Notes: generated from the sequence alone by a model not told the origin. A DNA stretch of 64,000 nt from an uncultured Clostridia bacterium (GCA_910586765.1 CAJUJJ010000003.1:71645-135644); one strand, 5' to 3'; positions 27,276 to 36,501 are shown, counted from the stretch's first letter. Numbers and translations: made by a program.

Positions 27276-28226
27276 ATGTCAAAAAAGAAGCTGTTTGTAT
27301 TTTTATCTTTCATAATATCTGCTGTATTTTGTTTTCAAGTAATAGCTAGTTCTAGTACATATCAAGAAGAACAATGGAGAAAACAAGGTATTGACTTTCA
27401 TCGTATAGAAAGTGAAGATGCTATGGAAATTATAAATGAATACCAGTATAAAGATGACAAAGGAACTTTACATAGTGTTATGGTAGCAAAAGATGGTACA
27501 GAATATGATAATACTTCAACACTTATTTCAAGTCATGTAGAATATACAGATGAAAATGACAGTGTGATAGAAGTGGTTGATTATGTAAATCCAGATTATA
27601 CTGACCATACAAATGCTAAAAAAATAATTGCAGAAAAATCAAACTATGAAAACAATGAAACAATAGCATATTGTTTTTATGATAATTATACTGCTTATAA
27701 AAATCCAGTAAGTAGAAGTAATACAAACAAAACAGAAACGAAAGATACTCCTAAAGTGAGAATTAGTATTTCTGATTATGTACCAATACATAATATTGAG
27801 GATATTGAGAATATAGCAGGATATGTTATAAAAGCAAAAGCACTTGAAGGCAAAGAAAACACATCTTTTGGAGAATATGGTGGTGGTTATACAAAAATAA
27901 ATTTGGAAGTTACAGATGTGTATAAAGGAGATTTGAATATAGGAGATGTTATTCCGTTAATGGAACGCTATTATATAGAAGATGATGGAACAGAATTAAG
28001 ACGAGATGGTTATTCTGCTTCTGAAGTAGGAAAAGAGTATTTGTTTTTTGTTGGAAAATATGATGATGGACTTTATGATACAGTTTGTACAGTTTTAGGA
28101 CGTTATTCTTTAGAGGATACACAAGCACTAAATGGAGAAGTAGATACTATAGAAACAAATATAGTAGAGGAATATAAACCATTATATTATCAGTTAAAAG
28201 AAGAAGTAATAAACAAATATAAATAA
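27276..28226 (+). CDS. Secreted protein of unknown function, 316 residues
   Basis: Not recognised. A clear signal peptide (residues 1-25, cleavage near V-I-A-S-S) is followed by an acidic N-terminal half. The C-terminal region (about 165-275) reads I-A-G-Y-V-I-K-A-K-A then a Y-K-G-D-L-N-I-G-D-V-I-P-L strand, reminiscent of a small OB-like beta-barrel found in other exported Firmicute proteins. AAAGGAAG precedes the ATG and a terminator follows. Confidence 0.65.
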   Translation: MSKKKLFVFLSFIISAVFCFQVIASSSTYQEEQWRKQGIDFHRIESEDAMEIINEYQYKDDKGTLHSVMVAKDGTEYDNTSTLISSHVEYTDENDSVIEVVDYVNPDYTDHTNAKKIIAEKSNYENNETIAYCFYDNYTAYKNPVSRSNTNKTETKDTPKVRISISDYVPIHNIEDIENIAGYVIKAKALEGKENTSFGEYGGGYTKINLEVTDVYKGDLNIGDVIPLMERYYIEDDGTELRRDGYSASEVGKEYLFFVGKYDDGLYDTVCTVLGRYSLEDTQALNGEVDTIETNIVEEYKPLYYQLKEEVINKYK

Positions 28227-28242
28227 AAATTGATATTATAAT

Positions 28243-28278
28243 GGGAGAGGTTTGATATATACAAATCTCTCTTTTTTT
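28243..28278 (+). terminator. Terminator after the exported-protein cluster
   Basis: Stem GAGAGGTTTG / CAAATCTCTC (one G-U pair), loop ATATATA, then TTTTTTT. Confidence 0.87.
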
Positions 28279-28321
28279 GTTATATTTTTTTTAGCTTTTA
28301 TCATATAAAGGAGAAAATAAA

Positions 28322-29719
28322 ATGATGTTTTTAGAAAAAGTACAAAAAACAATAGAAAAATATCATATGATTGAAAAAGGGGACAGTATTATAGTAGGTG
28401 TTTCAGGAGGAGCAGACTCTGTGGCACTTTTAATGGTACTTTGTTCACTTCAAAAAGAATATCAAATCAATATAGAAGCTGTACATATTCATCATGGTTT
28501 AAGAGGAGAAGAAGCAGACAGAGACGCTCTTTTTGTAAAACAGCTTTGCGAAAAATGGTCTATTCCCTGTGATGTATTAGAATTTGATATAGCAAAAGAA
28601 GCTAAAAAAAGAGGCATAGGAACAGAAGAAATGGGAAGGATATGCCGTTACGAAACATTTTATAAAAAGGCTGGCAAAACAGCAAAAATTGCTGTAGCAC
28701 ATCATCAAAATGACCAAGCTGAAACAGTGCTTTTAAATTTGTGTAGGGGAGCAGGTTTAACAGGTATGTCTGGTATGTCCCCTATCAGAGAAAATATTAT
28801 ACGACCTTTTTTATTTGTAAGTCGAAAAGAAATAGAACATTTTTTGTCAGAAAAAGGAATTTGTTATTGTCAAGATAGTACAAATGAACAACAAAATTAT
28901 ACAAGAAATAAAATAAGATTATCTGTGTTACCTTTTTTAGAAAAAGAAGTCAATGACAAAACAATAGAGCATATTGCAACAACAGCTTCTTTATTGGCAG
29001 AAGAAGAAGCCTTTTTGGAGCAGCTAGCAGAGCAACAGCTTCAAAAAGTAATATTAAAAAAAGAAAAAAATAAAATTGTATTAAGTATACAGGAGTTGTT
29101 GTGTCAAAGTAGTGTTATGAGAAGAAGAATTATCAGAAAAGCATTCTGTTTGATAGATAGTTCTTTGAGAGATTTGTCTTACATTCATATACAACAAATA
29201 GAACAGCTTTTATATAAACAAACAGGAAAAAAGCTGTCATTGCCATTAAAAAGAGTTGCTTTTGTAGAGTATCATACACTTATTTTAGCATGGGAAAATG
29301 AAAACAAAAATACCAAATTTTTCTATAATTTAATACCTGAAAAAGCAATTTATATAAAAGAAATCAATAAATTTGTAAAATTATCGTTCAATGCGTATAA
29401 AAAAGAAGAAAAAATGCTTACGATATGTACGAAAGTGTTCGATTATGATAAAATAAAAGAAAATATCATCTGTCGAACAAGACAACAAGGAGATTTAATA
29501 GCCATAGGTAATGGACATCAAAAGAAATTAAAAGACTTTTTTATTGATTGCAAAATTACAAGACAACAAAGAGAAACGCTTTTATTGTTTGCTGTGGGAA
29601 AACAAATTTTATGGATACCAGGTTATCGTGTTTCAGGTGATTTTTTAGTTGATGAAAAAACAAAAAATAAAATATGGATTTCTGTTTGGGAAGGAGAAAA
29701 ACATGAAAGAGAATATTGA
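28322..29719 (+). CDS. tilS: tRNA(Ile)-lysidine synthetase TilS
   Basis: A 465-residue enzyme that converts C34 of the tRNA(Ile) CAU anticodon to lysidine, so that it reads AUA. The P-loop S-G-G-A-D-S is at 28-33, H-H-G-L-R near 60, and A-H-H-Q-N-D-Q-A-E-T near 122. The C-terminal substrate-binding domain ends the protein, so it is the long TilS form. It overlaps hpt by 17 bases and belongs to the conserved tilS-hpt-ftsH cluster of Firmicutes. AAAGGAG lies upstream of ATG 28322. Confidence 0.95.
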   Translation: MMFLEKVQKTIEKYHMIEKGDSIIVGVSGGADSVALLMVLCSLQKEYQINIEAVHIHHGLRGEEADRDALFVKQLCEKWSIPCDVLEFDIAKEAKKRGIGTEEMGRICRYETFYKKAGKTAKIAVAHHQNDQAETVLLNLCRGAGLTGMSGMSPIRENIIRPFLFVSRKEIEHFLSEKGICYCQDSTNEQQNYTRNKIRLSVLPFLEKEVNDKTIEHIATTASLLAEEEAFLEQLAEQQLQKVILKKEKNKIVLSIQELLCQSSVMRRRIIRKAFCLIDSSLRDLSYIHIQQIEQLLYKQTGKKLSLPLKRVAFVEYHTLILAWENENKNTKFFYNLIPEKAIYIKEINKFVKLSFNAYKKEEKMLTICTKVFDYDKIKENIICRTRQQGDLIAIGNGHQKKLKDFFIDCKITRQQRETLLLFAVGKQILWIPGYRVSGDFLVDEKTKNKIWISVWEGEKHEREY

Positions 29720-30233
29720 GACATTGATTTCAAAAACAGCGATACAAAAGAGAATTTCAGAAATTGCAGAAGATATTTCTAAAGATTATGATGGAGAAAG
29801 TATAGAGCTCATTTGTGTGTTAAAGGGTGGCGTTGTGTTTATGGTAGATTTAGCAAAACACATCAAAGTACCTGTTACAATGAATTTTATGGACGTTTCC
29901 AGCTATGGCAATGGAACAGAAAGCAGTGGGGAAATTAAAATACTTATGGATTTAGATGAGCCTATTGAAGGGAAAAATGTTCTTATTGTAGAAGATATTA
30001 TTGATAGCGGCAGAACATTGAGCAAATTGGTAGAGCATCTTTCTCACAGAAAACCAAAAAGTTTAAAAATATGTACATTGCTAGACAAACCAGACCGTCG
30101 TGTTGTTCCTGTAAATGTGGATTATACTGGATTTTCCATTCCAGATGCTTTTGTAATAGGCTGTGGCTTAGACTATGCACAAAAATATCGTAATTTAGAT
30201 TACATTGGTGTGTTGTCATTTGAGGAGGAGTAA
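29703..30233 (+). CDS. hpt: Hypoxanthine phosphoribosyltransferase
   Basis: A 176-residue purine salvage enzyme making IMP or GMP from hypoxanthine or guanine and PRPP. The PRPP motif V-L-I-V-E-D-I-I-D-S-G-R-T-L is near 94-107, the flexible-loop S-S-Y-G near 68, and the base-binding V-I-G-C-G-L-D-Y-A near 150. An ATG further upstream (29649) lies in tilS coding sequence; GAAGGAG before ATG 29703 decides the start. It is translationally coupled to tilS by overlap. Confidence 0.95.
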   Translation: MKENIETLISKTAIQKRISEIAEDISKDYDGESIELICVLKGGVVFMVDLAKHIKVPVTMNFMDVSSYGNGTESSGEIKILMDLDEPIEGKNVLIVEDIIDSGRTLSKLVEHLSHRKPKSLKICTLLDKPDRRVVPVNVDYTGFSIPDAFVIGCGLDYAQKYRNLDYIGVLSFEEE

Positions 30234-30296
30234 TAAACGAAAAAGTTTTCAATGCTTAAAAAATATAGAATAATACTTGACTTTTTTGACAATCTA

Positions 30297-30331
30297 AAGG
30301 TGGAGATAGTTTTATCTTCACCTTATTTTTG
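30297..30331 (+). terminator. Terminator between hpt and ftsH
   Basis: Stem AAGGTGGAGATA / TTATCTTCACCTT with a GT loop region, then ATTTTTG. It separates ftsH, which has its own promoter, from the tilS-hpt unit. Confidence 0.8.
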
Positions 30332-30504
30332 TTTTTCTATCAAAAACAGCATATTTTTGATAATATTAGAGCAACTATTTTTGCAATATTTTTCAGTAAG
30401 TATGTTGTGTTTAATGGATATATGTGATAAAATTAAAAATTGACAGACTATATGTTTTGTAAATCAATTTCTGTTACTTCATAAATAAGTATTTGTATAA
30501 AGTT

Positions 30505-30533
30505 TTGACAATAGCAAAACTTTTTTATATGAT
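30505..30533 (+). promoter_or_regulatory. Predicted ftsH promoter
   Basis: TTGACA at 30505-30510 and TATGAT at 30528-30533, 17-base spacer. A transcript starting about 30540 fits the TTG start at 30580. Confidence 0.65.
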
Positions 30534-30579
30534 AGATGTGGAGAGAACAGATACGCAAAGAATACAAGGAGTGAGATAT

Positions 30580-32520
30580 TTGAAAAAATATTGGAAATCT
30601 TTTGGATTGTATGCTGTTATTTTTGTTGTTATTGCAATGCTGATTGCGGTAGCAGGACAAAAAGCAGACAGGTCATCTACTGTGAATTATACATACAGTA
30701 ATTTGATTACAGCGTTAGAACAAGACCAAGTAAAAGAAATTCAAGTACAAAGAAGTTCCGAAGCAAATGATTTTGGCACAGCTACAGCAAGATTGACAAA
30801 TGGAGAAACCATTCGTGTCAATATTCCAAGTGTTTCTGTACTTCAAGAACGTTTGGATAATAAAGCAGCACAAAGTAATAATTTAAAAATTTCTGTGCCT
30901 GATATGCCCAAAACAAGTATATTAACAGCAATATTGCCATCTTTGATTATGATGATTATTATGGTAATTATATTTACTGTTATATTTCAAAAAATGCAGG
31001 GCGGCAGTGGCGGAAAAATGATGTCTTTTGGCAAAAGTAAAGCAAAAATGTCTATAGACGAAAAGGACAAAGTAACTTTTGCAAATGTAGCAGGTTTAGA
31101 TGAAGAAAAGGCAGAACTGGAAGAATTGGTTCAATTTTTAAAAGAGCCTAAAAAATTTCAAGCTTTGGGAGCAAGAATACCAAAAGGTGTTTTATTAGTA
31201 GGCCCTCCAGGAACAGGTAAAACATTGTTAGCAAAGGCGGTTGCAGGAGAGGCAGGCGTACCATTTTTTAGTATATCTGGTTCTGACTTTGTTGAAATGT
31301 TTGTTGGTGTAGGTGCTTCTCGTGTAAGAGATTTATTTGACCAAGCAAAGAAAAATTCACCTTGTATCGTTTTTATTGATGAAATTGATGCTGTTGGACG
31401 ACGTAGAGGTGCTGGATTAGGCGGCGGACATGACGAAAGAGAACAAACATTAAATCAATTACTTGTTGAGATGGACGGTTTTGGTGTAAATGAAGGTGTT
31501 ATTGTAGTAGCAGCAACAAATAGAGCAGATATATTAGACCCTGCAATATTGCGTCCAGGACGTTTTGACAGACAGGTTTATGTAGGCAGACCAGACGTAA
31601 AAGGCAGAGAGGCAATATTACGTGTTCATGCAAAAGGAAAACCTCTTTCTTCTGAGGTGGATTTAAAAGTAGTAGCACAAACAACATCAGGATTTACAGG
31701 AGCAGATTTAGCAAATCTTTTAAATGAAGCTGCACTTTTAGCTGCAAGAGCAAATAAAAAAGCCATTGATATGGAAGAAATACAAAAAGCGTTTGTAAAA
31801 GTGGGAATTGGTACAGAAAAGAAAAGCAGAATTATTTCAGACAAAGAAAAATTCATTACAGCATACCACGAAAGCGGTCATGCAATATTGTTTGAACTTT
31901 TAAGCGAATTAGACCCTGTTCATAGTATTTCCATTATACCAACTGGTATGGCAGGCGGTTATACTATGCCTTTGCCAGGAGAAGACAGAATGTATATGAC
32001 AAAGCTGCATATGGAACAAGAAATTGTTAGTCTTTTAGGCGGTAGAGCAGCAGAATTTATTGTTTTGAAAGATGTTACAACAGGTGCGTCAAATGACATT
32101 CAAAGAGCAACAGCAATGGCAAGAAGTATGGTAACACAATATGGTATGAGTGATATATTAGGCCCAATACAGTTTGGTGATGACAGTGATGAAGTGTTTA
32201 TTGGCAGAGACTGGGGTCATGCTAGAAATTACAGCGAAGATGTAGCAACCACTATTGATAAAGAAGTACGCCGTATTGTGGATACAGCATATAGTGAAGC
32301 AATTCGTATGTTAAAAGAAAACATGGAAATTCTTCATGCTTCTGCAAAACTTTTGGTAGAAAAAGAAAAAGTAACAGGAGAAGAATTTAGAGAGTTATTT
32401 GATGAAGAAAAAAGAAATACTGTTCTAGGTATTACAGCAATGGATAATGACAGTGAAAATCAAACAGAACAACAAACAAATACAACAGCCATTCATTTAG
32501 AGAAGAAGGAACAAGAATAA
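30580..32520 (+). CDS. ftsH: ATP-dependent zinc metalloprotease FtsH
   Basis: A 646-residue membrane AAA protease that degrades misfolded membrane proteins and regulators. Two transmembrane helices (about 8-26 and 108-130) flank a small outside domain. The AAA module has Walker A G-P-P-G-T-G-K-T at 208-215, Walker B V-F-I-D-E-I-D near 264-270 and the second region of homology with arginine fingers. The protease site H-E-S-G-H is at 430-434, with its third zinc ligand in the later acidic segment. The frame extends to 30493, but AAGGAG before TTG 30580 indicates the start. A GTG (30571) falls inside the ribosome site. Confidence 0.96.
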   Translation: MKKYWKSFGLYAVIFVVIAMLIAVAGQKADRSSTVNYTYSNLITALEQDQVKEIQVQRSSEANDFGTATARLTNGETIRVNIPSVSVLQERLDNKAAQSNNLKISVPDMPKTSILTAILPSLIMMIIMVIIFTVIFQKMQGGSGGKMMSFGKSKAKMSIDEKDKVTFANVAGLDEEKAELEELVQFLKEPKKFQALGARIPKGVLLVGPPGTGKTLLAKAVAGEAGVPFFSISGSDFVEMFVGVGASRVRDLFDQAKKNSPCIVFIDEIDAVGRRRGAGLGGGHDEREQTLNQLLVEMDGFGVNEGVIVVAATNRADILDPAILRPGRFDRQVYVGRPDVKGREAILRVHAKGKPLSSEVDLKVVAQTTSGFTGADLANLLNEAALLAARANKKAIDMEEIQKAFVKVGIGTEKKSRIISDKEKFITAYHESGHAILFELLSELDPVHSISIIPTGMAGGYTMPLPGEDRMYMTKLHMEQEIVSLLGGRAAEFIVLKDVTTGASNDIQRATAMARSMVTQYGMSDILGPIQFGDDSDEVFIGRDWGHARNYSEDVATTIDKEVRRIVDTAYSEAIRMLKENMEILHASAKLLVEKEKVTGEEFRELFDEEKRNTVLGITAMDNDSENQTEQQTNTTAIHLEKKEQE

Positions 32521-32532
32521 GGAGGTACTTTT

Positions 32533-32934
32533 GTGGAATTTAATTTATCAGTAGGTATGAGTATGGAAGAAGAATATGTTGTAACAGAAGCAGATACAGC
32601 AGTTCATTTTGGTAGCGGCACAGTAACAGTATTAGCAACGCCAAAAATGATTGCGTGGATGGAAGGTGTTTCACTCAATGCAGTGCTTCCATTTTTGCCA
32701 AAGGGATATGACACAGTAGGAACATCTGTAGAAATTAAACATTCTGCTGCTACACCAGTGGGCATGAAAGTACGTGTTGTATCAGAATTGATTGAAATTG
32801 ATGGAAAAGCATTGACATTTAAAGTAAAAGCATATGATGAAATAGATAAAATTGGTTCTGGTATTCATAAACGTGCTATTGTAGAGTTAGACCGCTTTAT
32901 AAAACGTACCAAAGAAAAAGGAAAAAGAGCGTAA
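32533..32934 (+). CDS. Hotdog-fold thioesterase (FlK-like)
   Basis: A 133-residue hotdog protein resembling fluoroacetyl-CoA thioesterase and related small acyl-CoA thioesterases. It has V-H-F-G-S-G near 26, the long central helix with M-I-A-W-M-E-G, then G-Y-D-T-V-G-T-S-V-E-I-K-H where FlK carries catalytic residues. The substrate is unknown; a general housekeeping acyl-CoA hydrolase is likely. GTG start behind a strong GGAGG, 12 bases after ftsH, so it is cotranscribed. Confidence 0.85.
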   Translation: MEFNLSVGMSMEEEYVVTEADTAVHFGSGTVTVLATPKMIAWMEGVSLNAVLPFLPKGYDTVGTSVEIKHSAATPVGMKVRVVSELIEIDGKALTFKVKAYDEIDKIGSGIHKRAIVELDRFIKRTKEKGKRA

Positions 32935-32942
32935 TAAATATA

Positions 32943-33210
32943 GACAGTCAAAACGACTTTGACTGACTTAGCGTGTCGATAAAGTCGACACGCTAAGTCG
33001 AAAACAAGTTTTCGACTTACTAAAGCAGAAGAATAAACAGCTTGTTCCATCGGCTTAAAAGCCTTGAAACTCGCTGTTTTCCTCAGGTGGGCAAAGCCCC
33101 CCTTGCGGATTAAAATGGGGAGTTGCACTCCCCAAACCCCTTGCTTTTTACAGCAAAAGTAGGTTTTTTGACAGATTGAGACAGTCAAAATAACTTTGAC
33201 TGTCTTTTTT
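32943..33210 (+). repeat. Intergenic hairpin mosaic bracketed by duplicated terminator hairpins
   Basis: A 268-base non-coding stretch, more G+C-rich than its surroundings, built of consecutive inverted repeats: 32945-32965 (CAGTCAAA/TTTGACTG), 32965-32999 (15-bp perfect stem), 32997-33016 (GTCGAAAAC/GTTTTCGAC), 33035-33079 (AAACAGC/GCTGTTT enclosing GGCT/AGCC), 33089-33099, 33117-33133 (GGGGAGT/ACTCCCC) and 33180-33204 followed by TTTTTT. The first and last hairpins are near-copies of each other (GACAGTCAAAA then ACTTTGACTG), as if a 215-base element had entered a terminator and duplicated it. The last copy is a proper terminator. Confidence 0.75.
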
Positions 33211-33234
33211 GATTAAATGAGGAGGAATTATACT

Positions 33235-34179
33235 ATGTCAGTAGATTTAAAGGGAAGAAGTTTTTTAACATTAAAAGATTTTACAGCAGAGGAAATTGAA
33301 TATTTTATTGACTTAGCTATGGAGCTGAAAGAAAAAAAGAAAAAAGGTATTTACGAAAAAAGAATGAAAAATAAAAATGTGGCATTAATATTTGAAAAAC
33401 CTTCTACAAGAACACGTTGTTCTTTTACAGTAGGCGCTATTGACGAGGGGGCACACCCTGAATATTTGGGAAAAGACGATATACAATTAGGACATAAAGA
33501 AACTGTGGAAGATACTGCTAGAGTATTAGGAAGAATGTTTGATGGTATTGAATTTAGAGGATTTTCTCAAGAAACAGTTGAAAAATTGGCAAAATATAGT
33601 GGTGTACCTGTTTGGAATGGTTTAACAGATGAAGACCACCCAACACAAGTATTAGCAGACTTTATGACAATAAAAGAAAAACTCGGAAAGTTAGAAGGAA
33701 TACGTTTTGTATATGCTGGTGATGGTAGAAACAATATGTCTAATGCTTTAATGATTGGTTGTGCTAAAATGGGATTGCATTATGTTGTAGCATCTCCAGA
33801 AAGCCTTTATCCAGAAAAACAGCTTGTAGAACTTTGTAAAGTATATGCAGAAGAAAGCGGCGGAAGCATCACCATTACATCAGATATGAAACAAGCAGTA
33901 AAAAATGCAGATGTTATTTATACAGATGTTTGGGTATCTATGGGAGAAGAGGCAAAAACAAAAGAAAGAATTGATTTATTGCAGCCTTATCAAGTAAATG
34001 AGGAAGTTATGGCGGCTACAGGAAATGAAAATACAATATTTATGCACTGTTTGCCAGCAGTAAGAGGATATGAAGTAACACATGAAGTGTTGGAAGGAAA
34101 ACAATCTGTAGTATTTGATGAAGCAGAAAATAGAATGCACACAATTAAGGCAGTTATGGTGGCAACGATTGGTGAATAA
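33235..34179 (+). CDS. argF: Ornithine carbamoyltransferase
   Basis: A 314-residue transcarbamylase joining carbamoyl phosphate and ornithine to citrulline. The carbamoyl-phosphate loop S-T-R-T-R-C begins near 57, then H-P-T-Q-V-L-A-D near 135 and the catalytic H-C-L-P-A near 271. The end has the E-N-R-M-H-T-I-K-A block of OTCs. The upstream ATG (33217) is part of the AGGAGG site, so ATG 33235 is chosen. No other arginine genes are near; a catabolic (ArcB) role cannot be excluded. Confidence 0.93.
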   Translation: MSVDLKGRSFLTLKDFTAEEIEYFIDLAMELKEKKKKGIYEKRMKNKNVALIFEKPSTRTRCSFTVGAIDEGAHPEYLGKDDIQLGHKETVEDTARVLGRMFDGIEFRGFSQETVEKLAKYSGVPVWNGLTDEDHPTQVLADFMTIKEKLGKLEGIRFVYAGDGRNNMSNALMIGCAKMGLHYVVASPESLYPEKQLVELCKVYAEESGGSITITSDMKQAVKNADVIYTDVWVSMGEEAKTKERIDLLQPYQVNEEVMAATGNENTIFMHCLPAVRGYEVTHEVLEGKQSVVFDEAENRMHTIKAVMVATIGE

Positions 34180-34222
34180 AGAAACAATTACGAATGTAAA
34201 AATAAAGTTTATTGACAGACTG

Positions 34223-34250
34223 AAAACCCTCGAGTATTCGAGGGTTTTTT
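34223..34250 (+). terminator. Terminator after argF
   Basis: Perfect stem AAAACCCTCGA / TCGAGGGTTTT with a GTAT loop, ending in TTTTTT. Confidence 0.92.
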
Positions 34251-34268
34251 GATAAGGAGATAGCGAAA

Positions 34269-35237
34269 ATGTATAAAAAAATATTAGAAGAATTAAAAAA
34301 AGCGAACAATTATATTTCTGGAGAAGAATTAGGAGAAAAATTAGGAGTTTCTCGTACTGCCATATGGAAGGGAATAAAAAAGTTAAAGGAACAAGGGTAT
34401 CAAATTGAAGCTGTTTCTAACAAGGGCTATTATTTTGTACCAGAACAAGACTTATATAATGCAATAGAAATAAAAGAAGCATTAAATACGGTAAAAATAG
34501 CAAATGAAATTTATTTTTATGAGCAAACAGACAGCACAAATAATTGTATTAGAGCATTAGCAAGAGAGGGAAAACCAGAAGGAGTGATTGCTGTAGCAGA
34601 AATGCAAACAGCAGCAAAAGGAAGAAGGGGAAAAAGCTGGCAATCTCCAAAGGGGACAGGTGTATGGTTTAGTATACTTTTAAAGCCCAATATTATGCCC
34701 TCAGAAGCACCTATTTTAACGTTATTAGCAGGGCTTGCTGTATGTCGTGCAATACGTCAGCAGACAGGCTTGCAGTCAGAAATTAAATGGCCTAATGATA
34801 TTTTGATTTCAGGTAAAAAAGTTTGTGGTATACTAACAGAGTTAGATGCAGAAATGGAGTGTGTGCATTTTGTAATAACAGGTATTGGCATTAATGTCAA
34901 TATAGAAGCATTTCCAGAGGAGTTACAACAGACAGCTACTTCATTAAAAATAGAAAAAGGACAAACTATTTCCAGAAAAAGTATTATAAAAGCAGTATTA
35001 GAGGAATTTGAAAAAATATATTTACAGTACGAAAAAAGGTGTAATTTTTTACCATTTCGTGAAGAATATAAAAAGTATTGTGTTAATATAGGCAAGGAAT
35101 TACAGATATTATCAAAACAACCTTTTATTGCAAAAGGAATTGATATTACAGAACAAGGGGAGCTTTTAGTACAAAAACAGACAGGAGAAAAAGTAGTTGT
35201 ATTTTCGGGAGAAGTTTCTATTAGAAATAACATATAA
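34269..35237 (+). CDS. birA: Biotin-protein ligase with repressor domain (BirA)
   Basis: A 322-residue bifunctional BirA. Residues 1-55 form a winged helix (V-S-R-T-A-I-W-K-G-I-K-K-L) for biotin operator binding. The ligase domain has the G-R-R-G-K-S-W loop at 118-124, K-W-P-N-D at 173-177 with Lys183 following, and a C-terminal SH3-like domain. It activates biotin as biotinyl-AMP and attaches it to carboxylases. GATAAGGAG precedes the ATG. No biotin biosynthesis genes are in the window. Confidence 0.94.
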   Translation: MYKKILEELKKANNYISGEELGEKLGVSRTAIWKGIKKLKEQGYQIEAVSNKGYYFVPEQDLYNAIEIKEALNTVKIANEIYFYEQTDSTNNCIRALAREGKPEGVIAVAEMQTAAKGRRGKSWQSPKGTGVWFSILLKPNIMPSEAPILTLLAGLAVCRAIRQQTGLQSEIKWPNDILISGKKVCGILTELDAEMECVHFVITGIGINVNIEAFPEELQQTATSLKIEKGQTISRKSIIKAVLEEFEKIYLQYEKRCNFLPFREEYKKYCVNIGKELQILSKQPFIAKGIDITEQGELLVQKQTGEKVVVFSGEVSIRNNI

Positions 35238-35249
35238 AGGAGAAAAAGT

Positions 35250-35609
35250 ATGGAAAAACAAATATTAGCAGTAGCAAGTTATGAAAAACAAAAATATTTT
35301 ATAGAGCCAAAATTTGGAGCATTGCCAGAAGGAATACAAAAGGAATTAAAAGTGATGTGCGTTTTGACAGCACAAAAATTATGCTGTACTTTTTTAGTAG
35401 GATTTGAAAGAGAGGGAGATATTTATTTTGAAACAATAAAACCAGAACAATGTATTGATTTTGATGATATTGGAGCAGAATTAGAAATAAAAAGAATACA
35501 GTCTGAAAATAAAGATTTATTAAAAGCACTAAAAATATGGTATGTAGTGTTTTGTACAAAAGAAGGAGAACAATTAAAACAAGAATTACTGAAAAAAGTA
35601 AATTTTTAA
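35250..35609 (+). CDS. Hypothetical protein downstream of birA, 119 residues
   Basis: Not recognised. A soluble alpha/beta protein with an early P-E-G-I-Q-K-E-L helix, a central F-x-R-E-G-D-I-Y-F strand, and a helix with the C-terminal W-Y-V-V-F-C pattern. It lies 12 bases after birA behind AAAGGAG, so it is cotranscribed. Confidence 0.65.
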   Translation: MEKQILAVASYEKQKYFIEPKFGALPEGIQKELKVMCVLTAQKLCCTFLVGFEREGDIYFETIKPEQCIDFDDIGAELEIKRIQSENKDLLKALKIWYVVFCTKEGEQLKQELLKKVNF

Positions 35610-35690
35610 ACTATAATATTACAAAAAATAACAAATTATATAGTATTTGTATTTTAGGTTAAAAAAATAACAGAATTACTAAAAAAAATG

Positions 35691-35718
35691 TTGTAATTAG
35701 AGAATTTGCTGTTATAAT
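35691..35718 (+). promoter_or_regulatory. Predicted promoter of the pantothenate transport/kinase cluster
   Basis: TTGTAA at 35691-35696 and TATAAT at 35713-35718, 16-base spacer. The leader of about 120 bases contains a hairpin, GTAGAA / TTCTAC at about 35746-35774, of unknown role. Confidence 0.55.
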
Positions 35719-35847
35719 AGTTTTGTGCTAAAAAAAAGAACAGGGTAGAATGAAAATTTCGCTAAAGTTCTACAAAATAAAAAGGCACAATATAAAATAA
35801 TATCATCTTATATCTAAAGGAATGAGAATGAAAGGAGGACTCAGAAA

Positions 35848-36438
35848 ATGAGTTCAAAAAAAAGAATGTCTACAAGAAAATTAACTGTTACAGGTATGAT
35901 GATTGCCATTACAATGATATTGTCATACACACCATTAGGAATTATACCTTTGCAGCCTGTTAGTGCTACGATTGTACATATTCCTACGATTATTATTGCA
36001 TTGTTAGAAGGGCCTCTTGTAGGGGGAATTGTAGGAGCAGCATTTGGTATTTCTTCTATGATAAAAGCCATTACACAACCATCAGGTATATTAGACCCTT
36101 GTTTTATGAATCCTATCGTATCTGTGTTACCTAGAATATGTATTGGCATTGTAGCAGGATATAGCTATAAAGGATTAATGTGTGTTGTAAAAAATAATAC
36201 AATTTCATCTGTTATTGCTTCTGCACTAGGTTCTTTGACAAATACATTAGGTGCAATGGGATTGATATATTTTATTTATGTAGAAGATATGACAGAAAGA
36301 TTAGGTACAGCAGCAGGCCCAGTAATATGGGGAATTATTACAACATATGGTGTTGTAGAGATGTTAGCAGCAGTAGTAATTTGTACTTCTGTGGTGTTAG
36401 CACTTCAAAAAGCGGTATATAGAAGTAAAATAGCATAA
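35848..36438 (+). CDS. panT: ECF transporter S component, probably for pantothenate (PanT-like)
   Basis: A 196-residue membrane protein with about six hydrophobic segments and the general ECF S-component start (basic leader, then a helix with L-T-V-T-G-M-M-I-A-I-T). S components bind a vitamin and pair with shared EcfA/EcfT proteins encoded elsewhere. Pantothenate is inferred from the two pantothenate kinase genes that follow. GAAAGGAGG precedes the ATG. Sequence alone would not settle the vitamin. Confidence 0.78.
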   Translation: MSSKKRMSTRKLTVTGMMIAITMILSYTPLGIIPLQPVSATIVHIPTIIIALLEGPLVGGIVGAAFGISSMIKAITQPSGILDPCFMNPIVSVLPRICIGIVAGYSYKGLMCVVKNNTISSVIASALGSLTNTLGAMGLIYFIYVEDMTERLGTAAGPVIWGIITTYGVVEMLAAVVICTSVVLALQKAVYRSKIA

Positions 36439-36449
36439 AAATATGTTTT

Positions 36450-36480
36450 AGGGTACGGGGTTGTTCCCGTACTCTTTTTT
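36450..36480 (+). terminator. Terminator between the S component and the first coaX
   Basis: Stem GTACGGG / CCCGTAC with a GTTGTT loop, then TCTTTTTT. It may reduce kinase expression relative to the transporter. Confidence 0.85.
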
Positions 36481-36501
36481 GATATTTAAGGAGAGAAAGA
36501 A

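Noticed and set aside
30252..30443. 63-codon frame between hpt and ftsH
   Set aside because: It crosses the hpt terminator hairpin and is mostly low-complexity hydrophobic sequence.
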